Assembly: GCA_950073045.1 (NCBI GenBank)
Contig: CATMQD010000007.1
Coordinates: 1-39,966, forward strand
Length of the DNA stretch: 39,966 bases
Origin: an uncultured Flavobacteriales bacterium
GTDB taxonomy: Bacteria > Bacteroidota > Bacteroidia > Flavobacteriales > Schleiferiaceae
Direction of reading: 5' to 3'
The notes under the pieces are model-generated. The model searched no databases and was not told where the DNA came from. It worked only from the letters and a program-made list of their open reading frames with translations. Positions 6,994 through 14,612 of this stretch are shown one piece after another. The position numbers and the translations under genes were made by a program. How positions within the stretch are numbered: the first letter of the stretch is position 1; every line of letters starts with the position of its first letter.

Positions 6994-8007
6994 ATGAATA
7001 AAACTCTGCTTCAAAGGCTCTGGCTAAGTACGACCCTCATTTTATTTATAGCCTGTAGGCCGACTGTAGGAACGAAAACAGCGGCATTAGATTCACAAAT
7101 TCAAAGCTCCATTGATAGCTTAGCTCTGCGCTATTTAGACCTTGGACGATTTAGCGGTAGTATATTACTAGCGAAGGAGGGGCAGGTGATCTACCATAAA
7201 TTCTTTGGCTTAGCCGATTACGAAAACCAAAAGCTCTTTACTGCAAACTCCGGCTTTCAAGTATGGGGAGTAGAGTATTTGGTAAATGATATTTTGCTTG
7301 AAAGGGAAATTAAAGGTCAGTCTTATCCAAAGAAACTCAAAAAACTAGGGCAAGAGTTAAAGCTCGACTACACTTTTAGTGAAAGCAGTGCGCCAGAGAA
7401 GGCGGTGGGATACCTTTATCATAATTATCGTGGCCGTGGTTTGGAACTACAGCGAGCAAAGGCCCCTAGTGCTGATGCAGAAATTGATGCAAAGAGTTTC
7501 TATACAACACCTAAAGACCTTTTGAAAATCCTTGAAGCTTATGCTAAGGAAACCCATATATCGGGTTACCTGGAGGATGATGGTTTTAGCTATGCCTTAA
7601 TCCATAATCAAGAAATAGATCAAAGTCTAATTATTCTCAGCAATCGTCGCCATCCGGTATGCCAAGAAATAGCCGAAAGTATTAAGGCCATCCTAGCAAT
7701 TAAAGACTATCAATTACCCCTAGCTCGCAAAGCTATTGCCATGGATAGTAGTAGCTTAAAAGAGTTTTATGGTGATTATGCTCTGAATGCCAATGTGAAA
7801 TTCACGATTGGCGGAGCGGCCGATAGCCTATGGGTTCAGCTTGGGCCCCAGAAAATAAAGCTAATTGCCCAATCAGCCAATCAGTTTTACTTGGCAGATA
7901 GAGATGCCTCAATGAGATTTCTAAAGGACGAAGGTGGGCAGTATAATCGAGTAATGCTTTTAGATGGATTTCTGGAAAGTGAACAGATTGCTTATCGCGA
8001 AGAGTAA
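6994..8007 (+). CDS. Degenerate serine hydrolase (beta-lactamase/DD-peptidase fold) lipoprotein, catalytic motifs missing
   Basis: The 337-residue protein starts with a lipoprotein-type signal (ILFIAC, Cys21). Residues 52-80 match the start of a class C beta-lactamase-like domain (RFSGSILLAKEGQVIYHKFFGLADYENQ). The sequence then jumps directly to TANSGFQVWG, which resembles the region around the YxN motif (usually YSNSGY). The stretch that should lie between, including the catalytic SxxK, is absent, and the Tyr of YxN is not present. Later AVGYLYHNY and FYTTPKDLLKILEA fit the fold, but the HxG/KTG region is also shortened. The C-terminal part (FYGDYALNANVKFTIGG...) resembles the DUF3471-type accessory domain. 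The frame is intact, so it may be a non-catalytic binding protein. It leads a small operon with a TlpA-like lipoprotein. Confidence 0.7.
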   Translation: MNKTLLQRLWLSTTLILFIACRPTVGTKTAALDSQIQSSIDSLALRYLDLGRFSGSILLAKEGQVIYHKFFGLADYENQKLFTANSGFQVWGVEYLVNDILLEREIKGQSYPKKLKKLGQELKLDYTFSESSAPEKAVGYLYHNYRGRGLELQRAKAPSADAEIDAKSFYTTPKDLLKILEAYAKETHISGYLEDDGFSYALIHNQEIDQSLIILSNRRHPVCQEIAESIKAILAIKDYQLPLARKAIAMDSSSLKEFYGDYALNANVKFTIGGAADSLWVQLGPQKIKLIAQSANQFYLADRDASMRFLKDEGGQYNRVMLLDGFLESEQIAYREE

Positions 8008-8023
8008 TTGGTATTTATAAAAG

Positions 8024-8833
8024 ATGAAAAAGCTCGTAATTATTTCTGCCTGGCTACTCTGTATTCTCCTTAACTCTTGTCAGATGGTAGACGAAGAGAA
8101 AGAATCTAAGCCCATTAAGCCTCAAAGCAGCTTAGAATCGAATGTTAAGCCGGAAAAGCTTCTTGCTAGTTTTCCCAATTGGTGGGCCTATCATACCGCA
8201 AACATCTCATATACTGACCCATTTATAGCTTTGAATGAAGATTCGGATACCATTAGTAAAGGTCAGTTTTTAGAGGCCCTAAGTAGTGGGGAATATATTC
8301 CGATTAAAATGAAGTCGGCTTCAGGGTTAAATTATTACACACTATTTCCAATTGATGCAGAAACTAATGTCGACATTGCCAATACTATTAAAAGTGAGGC
8401 TACACGCAAGCTCAAGCATTTTCGCCTCGAAGGACAGATTCTTCCAGATTATCAATTTCAGGACTTAAAGGGGCAAGTTTATACTAAAGAAAATACCCTA
8501 GGAAAAACGATCATTTTAAAAACCTGGTTTACCAGTTGTGTGGCCTGTGTAGCTGAATTCCCAGAGCTCAATGAATTTGTGAGTAAACACGAAGAACGAG
8601 AAGATTTACTTTTCCTGAGTTTGGCCCTTAATACAAAGGATGAATTGCAAAAGTTTCTGAAAACTAGAGAGTTTGACTATGCAGTGATTCCCGAGCAAAG
8701 AGTTTTTATAGATGCGCTGGACTTACAGGTTTATCCAAGTCATATCATTGTAAACGAGAAGGGAGTCATCTTAAAGGTCTGCAATAAGGCCACTGAAATG
8801 ATAAGCTTTTTTGAACTCAATCTTGATCAGTAA
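8024..8833 (+). CDS. TlpA-like thioredoxin-fold lipoprotein
   Basis: The 269-residue protein has a lipoprotein signal (MKKLVIISAWLLCILLNSCQ, Cys19), a unique N-terminal region of about 120 residues, and a C-terminal redoxin/TlpA domain: ILPDYQFQDLKGQVYTKEN, then ILKTWFTSCVACVAEFPELN with the CxxC pair at about 172 and 175, and the cis-Pro region DLQVYPSHIIVNEKGVI. Such proteins are envelope thiol-disulfide oxidoreductases. It starts 16 bases after the degenerate hydrolase and 7 bases before the next ORF, so all three are likely co-transcribed. Its partner is unknown. Confidence 0.85.
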   Translation: MKKLVIISAWLLCILLNSCQMVDEEKESKPIKPQSSLESNVKPEKLLASFPNWWAYHTANISYTDPFIALNEDSDTISKGQFLEALSSGEYIPIKMKSASGLNYYTLFPIDAETNVDIANTIKSEATRKLKHFRLEGQILPDYQFQDLKGQVYTKENTLGKTIILKTWFTSCVACVAEFPELNEFVSKHEEREDLLFLSLALNTKDELQKFLKTREFDYAVIPEQRVFIDALDLQVYPSHIIVNEKGVILKVCNKATEMISFFELNLDQ

Positions 8834-8840
8834 TACCTAA

Positions 8841-9455
8841 TTGTTGAAGCCTAAGACCTTTTTGCTGAGCATACTGAAACTAAGTATTTTGTGCACTTGG
8901 CAAACGAGTATCGCACAATTCAGCTCAATTAGTAAAAACTCTATATTCGTACCACAGGTAAAGGAAAAATTTGGAGAATTGCTTCTTCTCAAGGGTTGGA
9001 CTGTAGATGAGTTTAATGGAGATACCTTGCCCCTGGTCTCTCTGCATATTTACTCTGGTGCTCAAAAACTGGTGTCCTCCCAATCCGATTTAGATGGTGT
9101 CTTTTACATTTGGCTATGCAGCAGCGAGATTTTGGGCGATTCGATAACTATCCAAATCGATTATCCGAACTATCATTCAGCCAAGTTCAATTTTTCGAAA
9201 AATGATCTTCAAGATAGAGTGCTCGAGATGAGGGAACTCGATTCTGCCGATCAGGATATTATTGTGGAACTAAGCTCCTCAGTAATGAACTACTGTCCAG
9301 ATTTAAGACAAATGGAATTGGACTCCAACTTTGCGGCAACTGAAAAAGGTAAAACTAAATACCAACATTATTGTACCGGCGAGATAAAGACCTATAATTA
9401 CTTAGCCAAGGGTCAGCATGATTTTAATAATTGGGCGCTTTTGGATTCTCTTTAA
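8841..9455 (+). CDS. Hypothetical secreted protein, TTG start
   Basis: The frame has a stop at 8838-8840 and no ATG near the signal peptide, so it must begin at one of two consecutive TTG codons (8841 or 8844). This gives MLKPKTFLLSILKLSILCTWQTSIAQ, a plausible Sec signal. The mature part begins with a segment resembling a carboxypeptidase-regulatory-like domain (GWTVDEFNGDTLPLVSLHIYSG, then SDLDGVFYIWL). The C-terminus is not recognised. It is the third gene of the 6994-9455 group. The TTG start and absence of a known family keep confidence moderate, but the signal peptide and domain-like pattern support a real gene. Confidence 0.6.
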   Translation: MLKPKTFLLSILKLSILCTWQTSIAQFSSISKNSIFVPQVKEKFGELLLLKGWTVDEFNGDTLPLVSLHIYSGAQKLVSSQSDLDGVFYIWLCSSEILGDSITIQIDYPNYHSAKFNFSKNDLQDRVLEMRELDSADQDIIVELSSSVMNYCPDLRQMELDSNFAATEKGKTKYQHYCTGEIKTYNYLAKGQHDFNNWALLDSL

Positions 9456-9596
9456 AATATACTCCCTATTGGTTTATAAAGATCATTACTACTTAGGAGC
9501 TAATGTCTTTCAGGTCAAACGTTCTTGTTTGTGAAATTGTGAAATCTGAATATTACCTTATTTTACACAAAAGAGAATTCAGCAAAAAATGTGATT

Positions 9597-10154
9597 ATGA
9601 AAACCAGAATATACGTCTCAAACAAAATAAAAAAAGTACACCGTGGCCTTGAACTAAAACCCCTTCCCGAAAAGGAAGACATGCTCGCACATGAAAATTC
9701 TTGGAATGCCAATTATCTGTCTTATGATGGTAAGAAGTGTTGGATTTTAAGTCACTCTAAAACTCGATATACTGTGGTTCTTCCCGATGTGTCGGCTAAG
9801 AAACTGAAGGAACTTCGCTGGTTTTTCTTAGATCAAATTGTTAATCAGTATTTGAAAGGTTTTGGTATGGATAGATTTGAGGCGCAAATTGATCCCTATC
9901 ATTTCAATTCATTTTTTGGCGACTTTGAATTTTACCCTACCAATAATGATAAATCCTGTATTGGGTATGTAAACCAAAAAATAGTGGCCCTCGATTGGCA
10001 TAAATACGTAGGTCGATCTTTTGAGGATATTCCATTTTATCGTTTCGGAGCAGCATTAAATGAACTGGGGACCATGAAAAGAGGGGGCAAGTCCGTTTAT
10101 ATACATCCCGATCAGGAAATGCTAGAACATATTAAACAGTTCCATTTGCTTTAG
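9597..10154 (+). CDS. DUF6933-like protein
   Basis: I start at the ATG at 9597 rather than the GTG at 9591. The 185-residue protein is probably cytoplasmic, with no signal or membrane segment. The N-terminal pattern (KTRIYVSNKIKKVHRGLEL), the SWNANYLSYDGKKCWILSHSKTRYTVVLPDV block and the later LGTMKRGGKSVYIHPDQEM resemble DUF6933 proteins, which begin similarly and contain a W-x-A-x-Y region and 'T-x-Y-x-V'. No biochemical role is known. Its stop TAG is in frame with a following membrane ORF. Confidence 0.6.
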   Translation: MKTRIYVSNKIKKVHRGLELKPLPEKEDMLAHENSWNANYLSYDGKKCWILSHSKTRYTVVLPDVSAKKLKELRWFFLDQIVNQYLKGFGMDRFEAQIDPYHFNSFFGDFEFYPTNNDKSCIGYVNQKIVALDWHKYVGRSFEDIPFYRFGAALNELGTMKRGGKSVYIHPDQEMLEHIKQFHLL

Positions 10155-10430
10155 GATGGGGATATTTATAAATACAAAAGCCAGATAATAAGGAGAATAG
10201 CTTTAGGGCTTTCGATAATTGCATTATTCGCCTTTAGCCCGATTCTCTTGAGCATGGCAGGGGAATGGTTCACCGATGAACCTTGTCATGAAGGAAATTG
10301 CGCTTGGGATGCCATTGTTTGGCTGGTTGGGATAAGCTTTCCGATAGCTCTTTTATTATTAGTGATTTTTGTTTTTCTGGTAATCTTGGACTTGGTCAAT
10401 TTAAAACAACAGAGTAGAAAAAGTACTTGA
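10155..10430 (+). CDS. Small two-helix membrane protein with missing or frameshifted start
   Basis: The frame is open from the codon after the previous TAG (10152-10154) to TGA at 10428, about 91 codons, but contains no ATG, GTG or TTG until TTG at 10248 and ATG at 10254. The stretch before that encodes YKYKSQIIRRIALGLSIIALFAFSPILL, a positively charged lead and a convincing first transmembrane helix; the second is IVWLVGISFPIALLLLVIFVFLVILDLV. Between them is a loop with two Cys (DEPCHEGNCAWD). An ATG at 10156 in the next frame reads MGIFINTK and then meets a stop; a -1 shift at its AAAA run would join it to the membrane ORF. It may be a recent frameshift, a sequencing error, or an unusual start. 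Confidence 0.45.
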   Translation, partial: DGDIYKYKSQIIRRIALGLSIIALFAFSPILLSMAGEWFTDEPCHEGNCAWDAIVWLVGISFPIALLLLVIFVFLVILDLVNLKQQSRKST

Positions 10431-10561
10431 GGTCTAAAAACTTAATAGTAACCGTAGTGGAAATATGTTCATTTTAAGATTACCGAGCTTTGTTCTTCGG
10501 GTTTAAATGAAAATGCGATATAATCCTCCTATATTTAATGCATTAATTTTAGAATTATAAA

Positions 10562-11284
10562 ATGAAACACCTGATTTTACCTCTAGTTATTTTAGGCCTT
10601 TTGGGCTGCCAACGCAATCCCGATAGTCAAGCTGCCAAGTTTAAAACGATTATGATCAAATCTGAGGGAGAGGTGGAAATCGCCCCTGATATAGCAAGCT
10701 TTTATGTCAATTTAGAGTGTTTAAACCCATCCATTGAAGCTTCTAAAAACTGCTTGGTTGAAAAGTCAAATGAGCTTATGGCTGAGCTGCGCTCTCATGG
10801 AATAGCAGACGATGACTTAGTAAGCACATCTTTAAATATGCGTAAATCTTACACGTGGAGAAATGGTTCAAATGTTTTTCAAGGCTATGAGAGTTCAAGC
10901 CAAGTTTTTGTTACGCTCAGGGATCTCAGTAAAATCGAAGGGATTTACACGAAGCTTTTAGCGAACCCTAAGCTTGATTTAGGGGGGCTAAACTATTCTC
11001 ATAGTCAAATGGACAGCCTACAAAATGAGGCCTATGTGAAAGCCTTGGCTAAAGCGGGTAAATTATCTGATAAAATATTAAATGAATTACCAGAAACGAA
11101 GAAAGAGATTTTAAAGATTGGAAATGTTCAAGTTTCTTCCTCTTTACCTGAAGCTAAATCGTTATTTAATAATGAGGGTAATTTTCTAACTGAAGTGGTA
11201 ACGGTACCTAATAGCACGGTAGCTATTAGTAAAGGTACAATAAGGGTTTCGGCCAATTTATTTGTTGAGTATCAAATAAAGTAG
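10562..11284 (+). CDS. SIMPL-domain (DUF541, YggE-like) lipoprotein
   Basis: The 240-residue protein has a lipoprotein signal (MKHLILPLVILGLLGCQ, Cys16) followed by a SIMPL domain: IMIKSEGEVEIAPDIASFYVNLECLNPSIEA, then NELMAELRSHGIADDDLVSTSLNMRKSYTW and the GYESSSQVFVTLRDLSKIEGIYTKLL block, with the late ALAKAGKLSDKILNEL helix. The family includes E. coli YggE, linked to oxidative-stress protection, and BP26 of Brucella, which forms channel-like oligomers; the function here is not known. The next gene starts with the base directly after the stop, so they are coupled. Confidence 0.85.
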   Translation: MKHLILPLVILGLLGCQRNPDSQAAKFKTIMIKSEGEVEIAPDIASFYVNLECLNPSIEASKNCLVEKSNELMAELRSHGIADDDLVSTSLNMRKSYTWRNGSNVFQGYESSSQVFVTLRDLSKIEGIYTKLLANPKLDLGGLNYSHSQMDSLQNEAYVKALAKAGKLSDKILNELPETKKEILKIGNVQVSSSLPEAKSLFNNEGNFLTEVVTVPNSTVAISKGTIRVSANLFVEYQIK

Positions 11285-12196
11285 ATGCTTTTTGAAAGTC
11301 AATATTTATCGTTGCCCACAAAAGGCATATTAAGTGGTATAGTTGTTTTGTTTTTCTTGTCTAGTTGCCAGAATAGTAGAGAAGAGAATTCACAAGTTTC
11401 TGACCAAATGCCTTTTATTAAAGAGGAACGCGCCTTGGAAATTGAAGCATCTCAGAAATTCAATCCGAAAAAGAAAAGAGAGGAAGTTCGGCACAATGCA
11501 AAACTGGATAGTCTTAGAATGGCCAAGGCTTTAAGCTTTGCCCAGGAAATAGCGCAGTCTAAGCTTAATCAAAAACAATATCACAAGGAGTTTTTATTCA
11601 ACCCTGGAGATAGTTCCTACCTCATAAATGTGGCGATTTTAATGGGCGATTTTTTCGACGATGAATTCAAATATTTAATTTTTAAGCGGGGGTGCACTTG
11701 GGCAAGTTTCCGTGATGTTTTTCGGATAGAAAATGAGGAAAAAGTGAAGCTTTTTTCGACAACCGGATCGGGCGTGATTACTGACCGAGATACAATTTTT
11801 GATGTTAATGGTGATGAGCGGAAAGACTATGTGATTCAGTGGTACGCGGCATCAGGATGTTGCCGCAGAAATGCTTATGATGTTTATTTAAACTTGCCTG
11901 GAGGGACTTTTAGTTCTAAGTATGAGTTTATAAATCCCACCTTTTCAGCCGATGAAAGATTAATACGTGGAGTAACGTATGGCCATCCCGGAGAAGCTGG
12001 ATTGTATAAATACAGGTGGAATGGGTTAAAAGTAGATACCTTAGAATATATCTATCATGACACTAGTCAGGTTGGACAGTTTATAAAAACCCATAAACCC
12101 ACTTTCTTTCCTTCAGCCGAAGAAGGTGTTGTTTTAAACGATTTGCCAGAAGAATATAAAGGGATTGAAGATTATGATTGGTTTTCGATTTATTAA
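11285..12196 (+). CDS. Hypothetical lipoprotein
   Basis: The ATG directly follows the TAG of the SIMPL gene. The signal is extended (MLFESQYLSLPTKGILSGIVVLFFLSSCQN) with an LSSC lipobox and Cys28. A charged, probably helical stretch follows (about 40-100, KEERALEIEASQKFNPKKKREEVRHNAK), then a globular part with a VCBS/FG-GAP-like phrase IFDVNGDERKDYVIQWYAASGCCRRNAYDVYLN. The paired Cys in SGCCRR is notable. No named family is recognised. Translation is likely coupled to the SIMPL lipoprotein, suggesting a shared envelope role. Confidence 0.7.
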   Translation: MLFESQYLSLPTKGILSGIVVLFFLSSCQNSREENSQVSDQMPFIKEERALEIEASQKFNPKKKREEVRHNAKLDSLRMAKALSFAQEIAQSKLNQKQYHKEFLFNPGDSSYLINVAILMGDFFDDEFKYLIFKRGCTWASFRDVFRIENEEKVKLFSTTGSGVITDRDTIFDVNGDERKDYVIQWYAASGCCRRNAYDVYLNLPGGTFSSKYEFINPTFSADERLIRGVTYGHPGEAGLYKYRWNGLKVDTLEYIYHDTSQVGQFIKTHKPTFFPSAEEGVVLNDLPEEYKGIEDYDWFSIY

Positions 12197-12279
12197 AACG
12201 TAATGGAATCTAGCACCTAAGTTGTACTAAAAACAGTTAAGCCAATCGAACTTCATCAGTATAAGCCCTTTTAATCTCC

Positions 12280-13305
12280 CTACAACCTTGCGTGATGCGA
12301 TTTGATAAAATCGGTAATTAGGTAAACCATTGCCTTGGCACTAAGCTCCGCTTCCATGGCATTATTAGCCAAATCGGGAGCGGCTTCCGCCAGATGGAAA
12401 TAACGAGGAGCACCTAAAGCAGCAGCCGTTTTCACCAAAGTACGTACTTGGCGCATCGTAAAACCACTGGCGTTTAAAGCACTAACGGGATAAGCGGTAA
12501 TGCTATCCATATCTAACTCTAAACCAATCGGACCAGGACCTAACCAACGCAAGGCATCTTTAAACAAACGGTCGCGTTCTTCAGTGCTGAAGGTGAGTAG
12601 CTCATCATAGGTTAAGTAATAGAGGTCGGAGGCCGCACGGAATTTTTCTAATATATCCTGGTTATTATAGGACTCATGCATACCAAACACCGCATAACGT
12701 CCCAAAAATCCTTCTTTACGTGCATAGCTGAAACCATTGCCACTATGTCGACCTTCCAAAGCACGATAATCTGCATGAGGGTCAATATTTAGCACATCAA
12801 TATCTCCCTTGAGGGCCTGCGACATACCCTTAATAATGCCATAAGAGTTATTATGTCCGCCGCCAATTACAATTGGAATTAGGCCTTCACTGGCTACCGC
12901 TTTTATTAAGGCACTAACTTCTTCATCAATCATAGCGGTTAGTTCTCGTAAGCGCTCTAAATCAGCATCCCGATTAGGGTCCAGGTTTTGGGCACTTTCC
13001 ATTAGATCTTTAAAATCCAAAATGGGACCTAAAGCAATATTGTCGGCATGTAAAAAGCGATTAATCTGCACATTGCACAATGGCGCCAAAATATGCTGGA
13101 AAGCCGTAGCGCAACCCTGTCGTCCCAAATTAGCCCGTACTCCGATATCTTCTAAAATACCGATAATTACAAATTGGAGCTTCTTATTTTTTAGGTCTTC
13201 TAGACTTTCAACCAATTGTACTGCCTCACCAAATTTAGTTTCACCCTTGCGGGGAAAAACATGGTCCTGTAAATGGTGTAAGTCTAAAAATCGCAAATGC
13301 TTCAT
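12280..13305 (-). CDS. hutG: Formimidoylglutamase, arginase/ureohydrolase family
   Basis: The 341-residue protein carries the binuclear manganese motifs of the ureohydrolase family: GGGHNNSYG (His ligand), NIDPHADYR (DxHxD) and ELDMDSI (DxD). Formimidoylglutamase converts N-formimidoyl-L-glutamate to L-glutamate and formamide, the last step of one histidine-degradation route. The family also contains arginase and agmatinase, but the 4-base ATGA overlap with hutI upstream strongly supports the histidine pathway. hutH and hutU are not in the window. The gene is convergent with the lipoprotein at 11285. Confidence 0.85.
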   Translation of the reverse strand: MKHLRFLDLHHLQDHVFPRKGETKFGEAVQLVESLEDLKNKKLQFVIIGILEDIGVRANLGRQGCATAFQHILAPLCNVQINRFLHADNIALGPILDFKDLMESAQNLDPNRDADLERLRELTAMIDEEVSALIKAVASEGLIPIVIGGGHNNSYGIIKGMSQALKGDIDVLNIDPHADYRALEGRHSGNGFSYARKEGFLGRYAVFGMHESYNNQDILEKFRAASDLYYLTYDELLTFSTEERDRLFKDALRWLGPGPIGLELDMDSITAYPVSALNASGFTMRQVRTLVKTAAALGAPRYFHLAEAAPDLANNAMEAELSAKAMVYLITDFIKSHHARL

Positions 13306-14540
13306 ACTATCTTGTTTCCTTTGAGGTAAACTTCTTCAATTAAATTATGTCCCATGTGATAGGGGATGGAGGCCAAAGTAAATTCTTGTGGTAATACTAA
13401 GAAGTTAGCCAATTTACCTTGCTCTAAACTTCCAAGGTCATCACTTAATTCCATAGCGGCAGCGCCATTTAAAGTGGCTGCCACAAGGGCTTCTTCGGTT
13501 CTTAATTTCATCTGGCTACAAGCCAAGCCCATCATTAAAGCCATATTCCCACTAGGTGCAGAACCAGGGTTTAGATCGGTTGCCAATGCAAGGGCTGCCC
13601 CTTTATCAATCAATTTACGACCAGGAGTATAGGAGATGTCTAAAAATAAACTGCATCCCGGTAGGGCAGTGGCAATAGTTTGACTTTCGGCGAGGTATTC
13701 CACCTCAGCATCGTCCATTACCTCTAAATGATCTAAGCTTACCGCTCCCATGTCCACCATCGGTTTAATAGCACCTAAACTGTTAAACTGATTAACATGC
13801 ACCTTGGCGGACAGTCCATAAGCTTTTGCCGCTTCTAAAACGCGCATACTTTGATCTAGGCTGAAATAGCCCTCTTCACAAAAAACATCTACATAATCGG
13901 CCAGAGATTCTTCCGCCACAGCTGGCAGCATTTCTTCAATAACCAAGTTTATATAGTCATCCACGCGACCTTTATATTCTTCTGGAAGGGCGTGGGCGCC
14001 TAAAAAGGTACTCTTAATACTTACTGGCGATTCGGCTTGTAATTTGCGGATCACACGCAACATTTTGAGCTCGGTTTCGGTGCTTAGGCCATAGCCGCTC
14101 TTTATTTCAATAGTTCCGGTTCCCATTTTCACCAAAGCCGAAAGTCTTTTTCGGGCATCGGCCAACAGTTCCTCTTCGGAGGCTTGAGTCATTTTCCGAG
14201 CCGAGTTTAATATTCCACCACCGGCTTCTGCAATCTCTGCATAGCTTTTACCTGAAAGACGCATTGCAAATTCATCCTCGCGGTTAGCGGCGTATACTAA
14301 GTGACTATGACTATCAACAAAGGCCGGTAAAAGCTTTTTGCCTTCCATGTCAATGGCCTCATCATACCTACTATCCTCCGGTAGAGCGCCAACACCAATT
14401 TCTTTAATGCGATCATCTGCCACTAAAATCCAAGCGTTTTTTAAGATTGGCATTTCGCTCATTTCGGCGCCACGCTTAAAAATACGGCCTTGGTTTTCAA
14501 CTTGAATAATCTCGGAACAATTATGAAAGAGGCGAGTCAT
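13302..14540 (-). CDS. hutI: Imidazolonepropionase
   Basis: I start at the ATG with complement at 14538-14540 (MTRLFHNCSEIIQ), giving 412 residues, the normal family length; the track start adds 16 residues. Metal-dependent amidohydrolase motifs are visible: LLPAFVDSHSHLVYAANRE (HxH), IEIKSGYGLSTETELKML, KSTFLGAHALPEEY, VHVNQF, SLDHLEVM, and ALATDLNPGSAPSGNMALMM (Asp of the metal site and the family's NPG signature). The enzyme hydrolyses 4-imidazolone-5-propanoate to N-formimidoyl-L-glutamate in histidine degradation; the product is the substrate of the HutG encoded next. It is divergent from the lipoprotein operon at 14613. Confidence 0.95.
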   Translation of the reverse strand: MTRLFHNCSEIIQVENQGRIFKRGAEMSEMPILKNAWILVADDRIKEIGVGALPEDSRYDEAIDMEGKKLLPAFVDSHSHLVYAANREDEFAMRLSGKSYAEIAEAGGGILNSARKMTQASEEELLADARKRLSALVKMGTGTIEIKSGYGLSTETELKMLRVIRKLQAESPVSIKSTFLGAHALPEEYKGRVDDYINLVIEEMLPAVAEESLADYVDVFCEEGYFSLDQSMRVLEAAKAYGLSAKVHVNQFNSLGAIKPMVDMGAVSLDHLEVMDDAEVEYLAESQTIATALPGCSLFLDISYTPGRKLIDKGAALALATDLNPGSAPSGNMALMMGLACSQMKLRTEEALVAATLNGAAAMELSDDLGSLEQGKLANFLVLPQEFTLASIPYHMGHNLIEEVYLKGNKIV

Positions 14541-14612
14541 GATTATATTTTTCGCGAAGATACCAAAGCGGGACTTCCTAGCGAGCATTTTGTAAATTGC
14601 CGCAAATTCGAT

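Noticed and set aside
12197-12279. Possible terminator between the convergent lipoprotein and hutG
   Set aside because: No inverted repeat with a T run could be found in this gap.
14490-14612. Long N-terminal extension of the lipoprotein overlapping hutI
   Set aside because: The extra residues precede a complete lipoprotein signal and the region overlaps the hutI start; TTG 14613 gives a coherent product.
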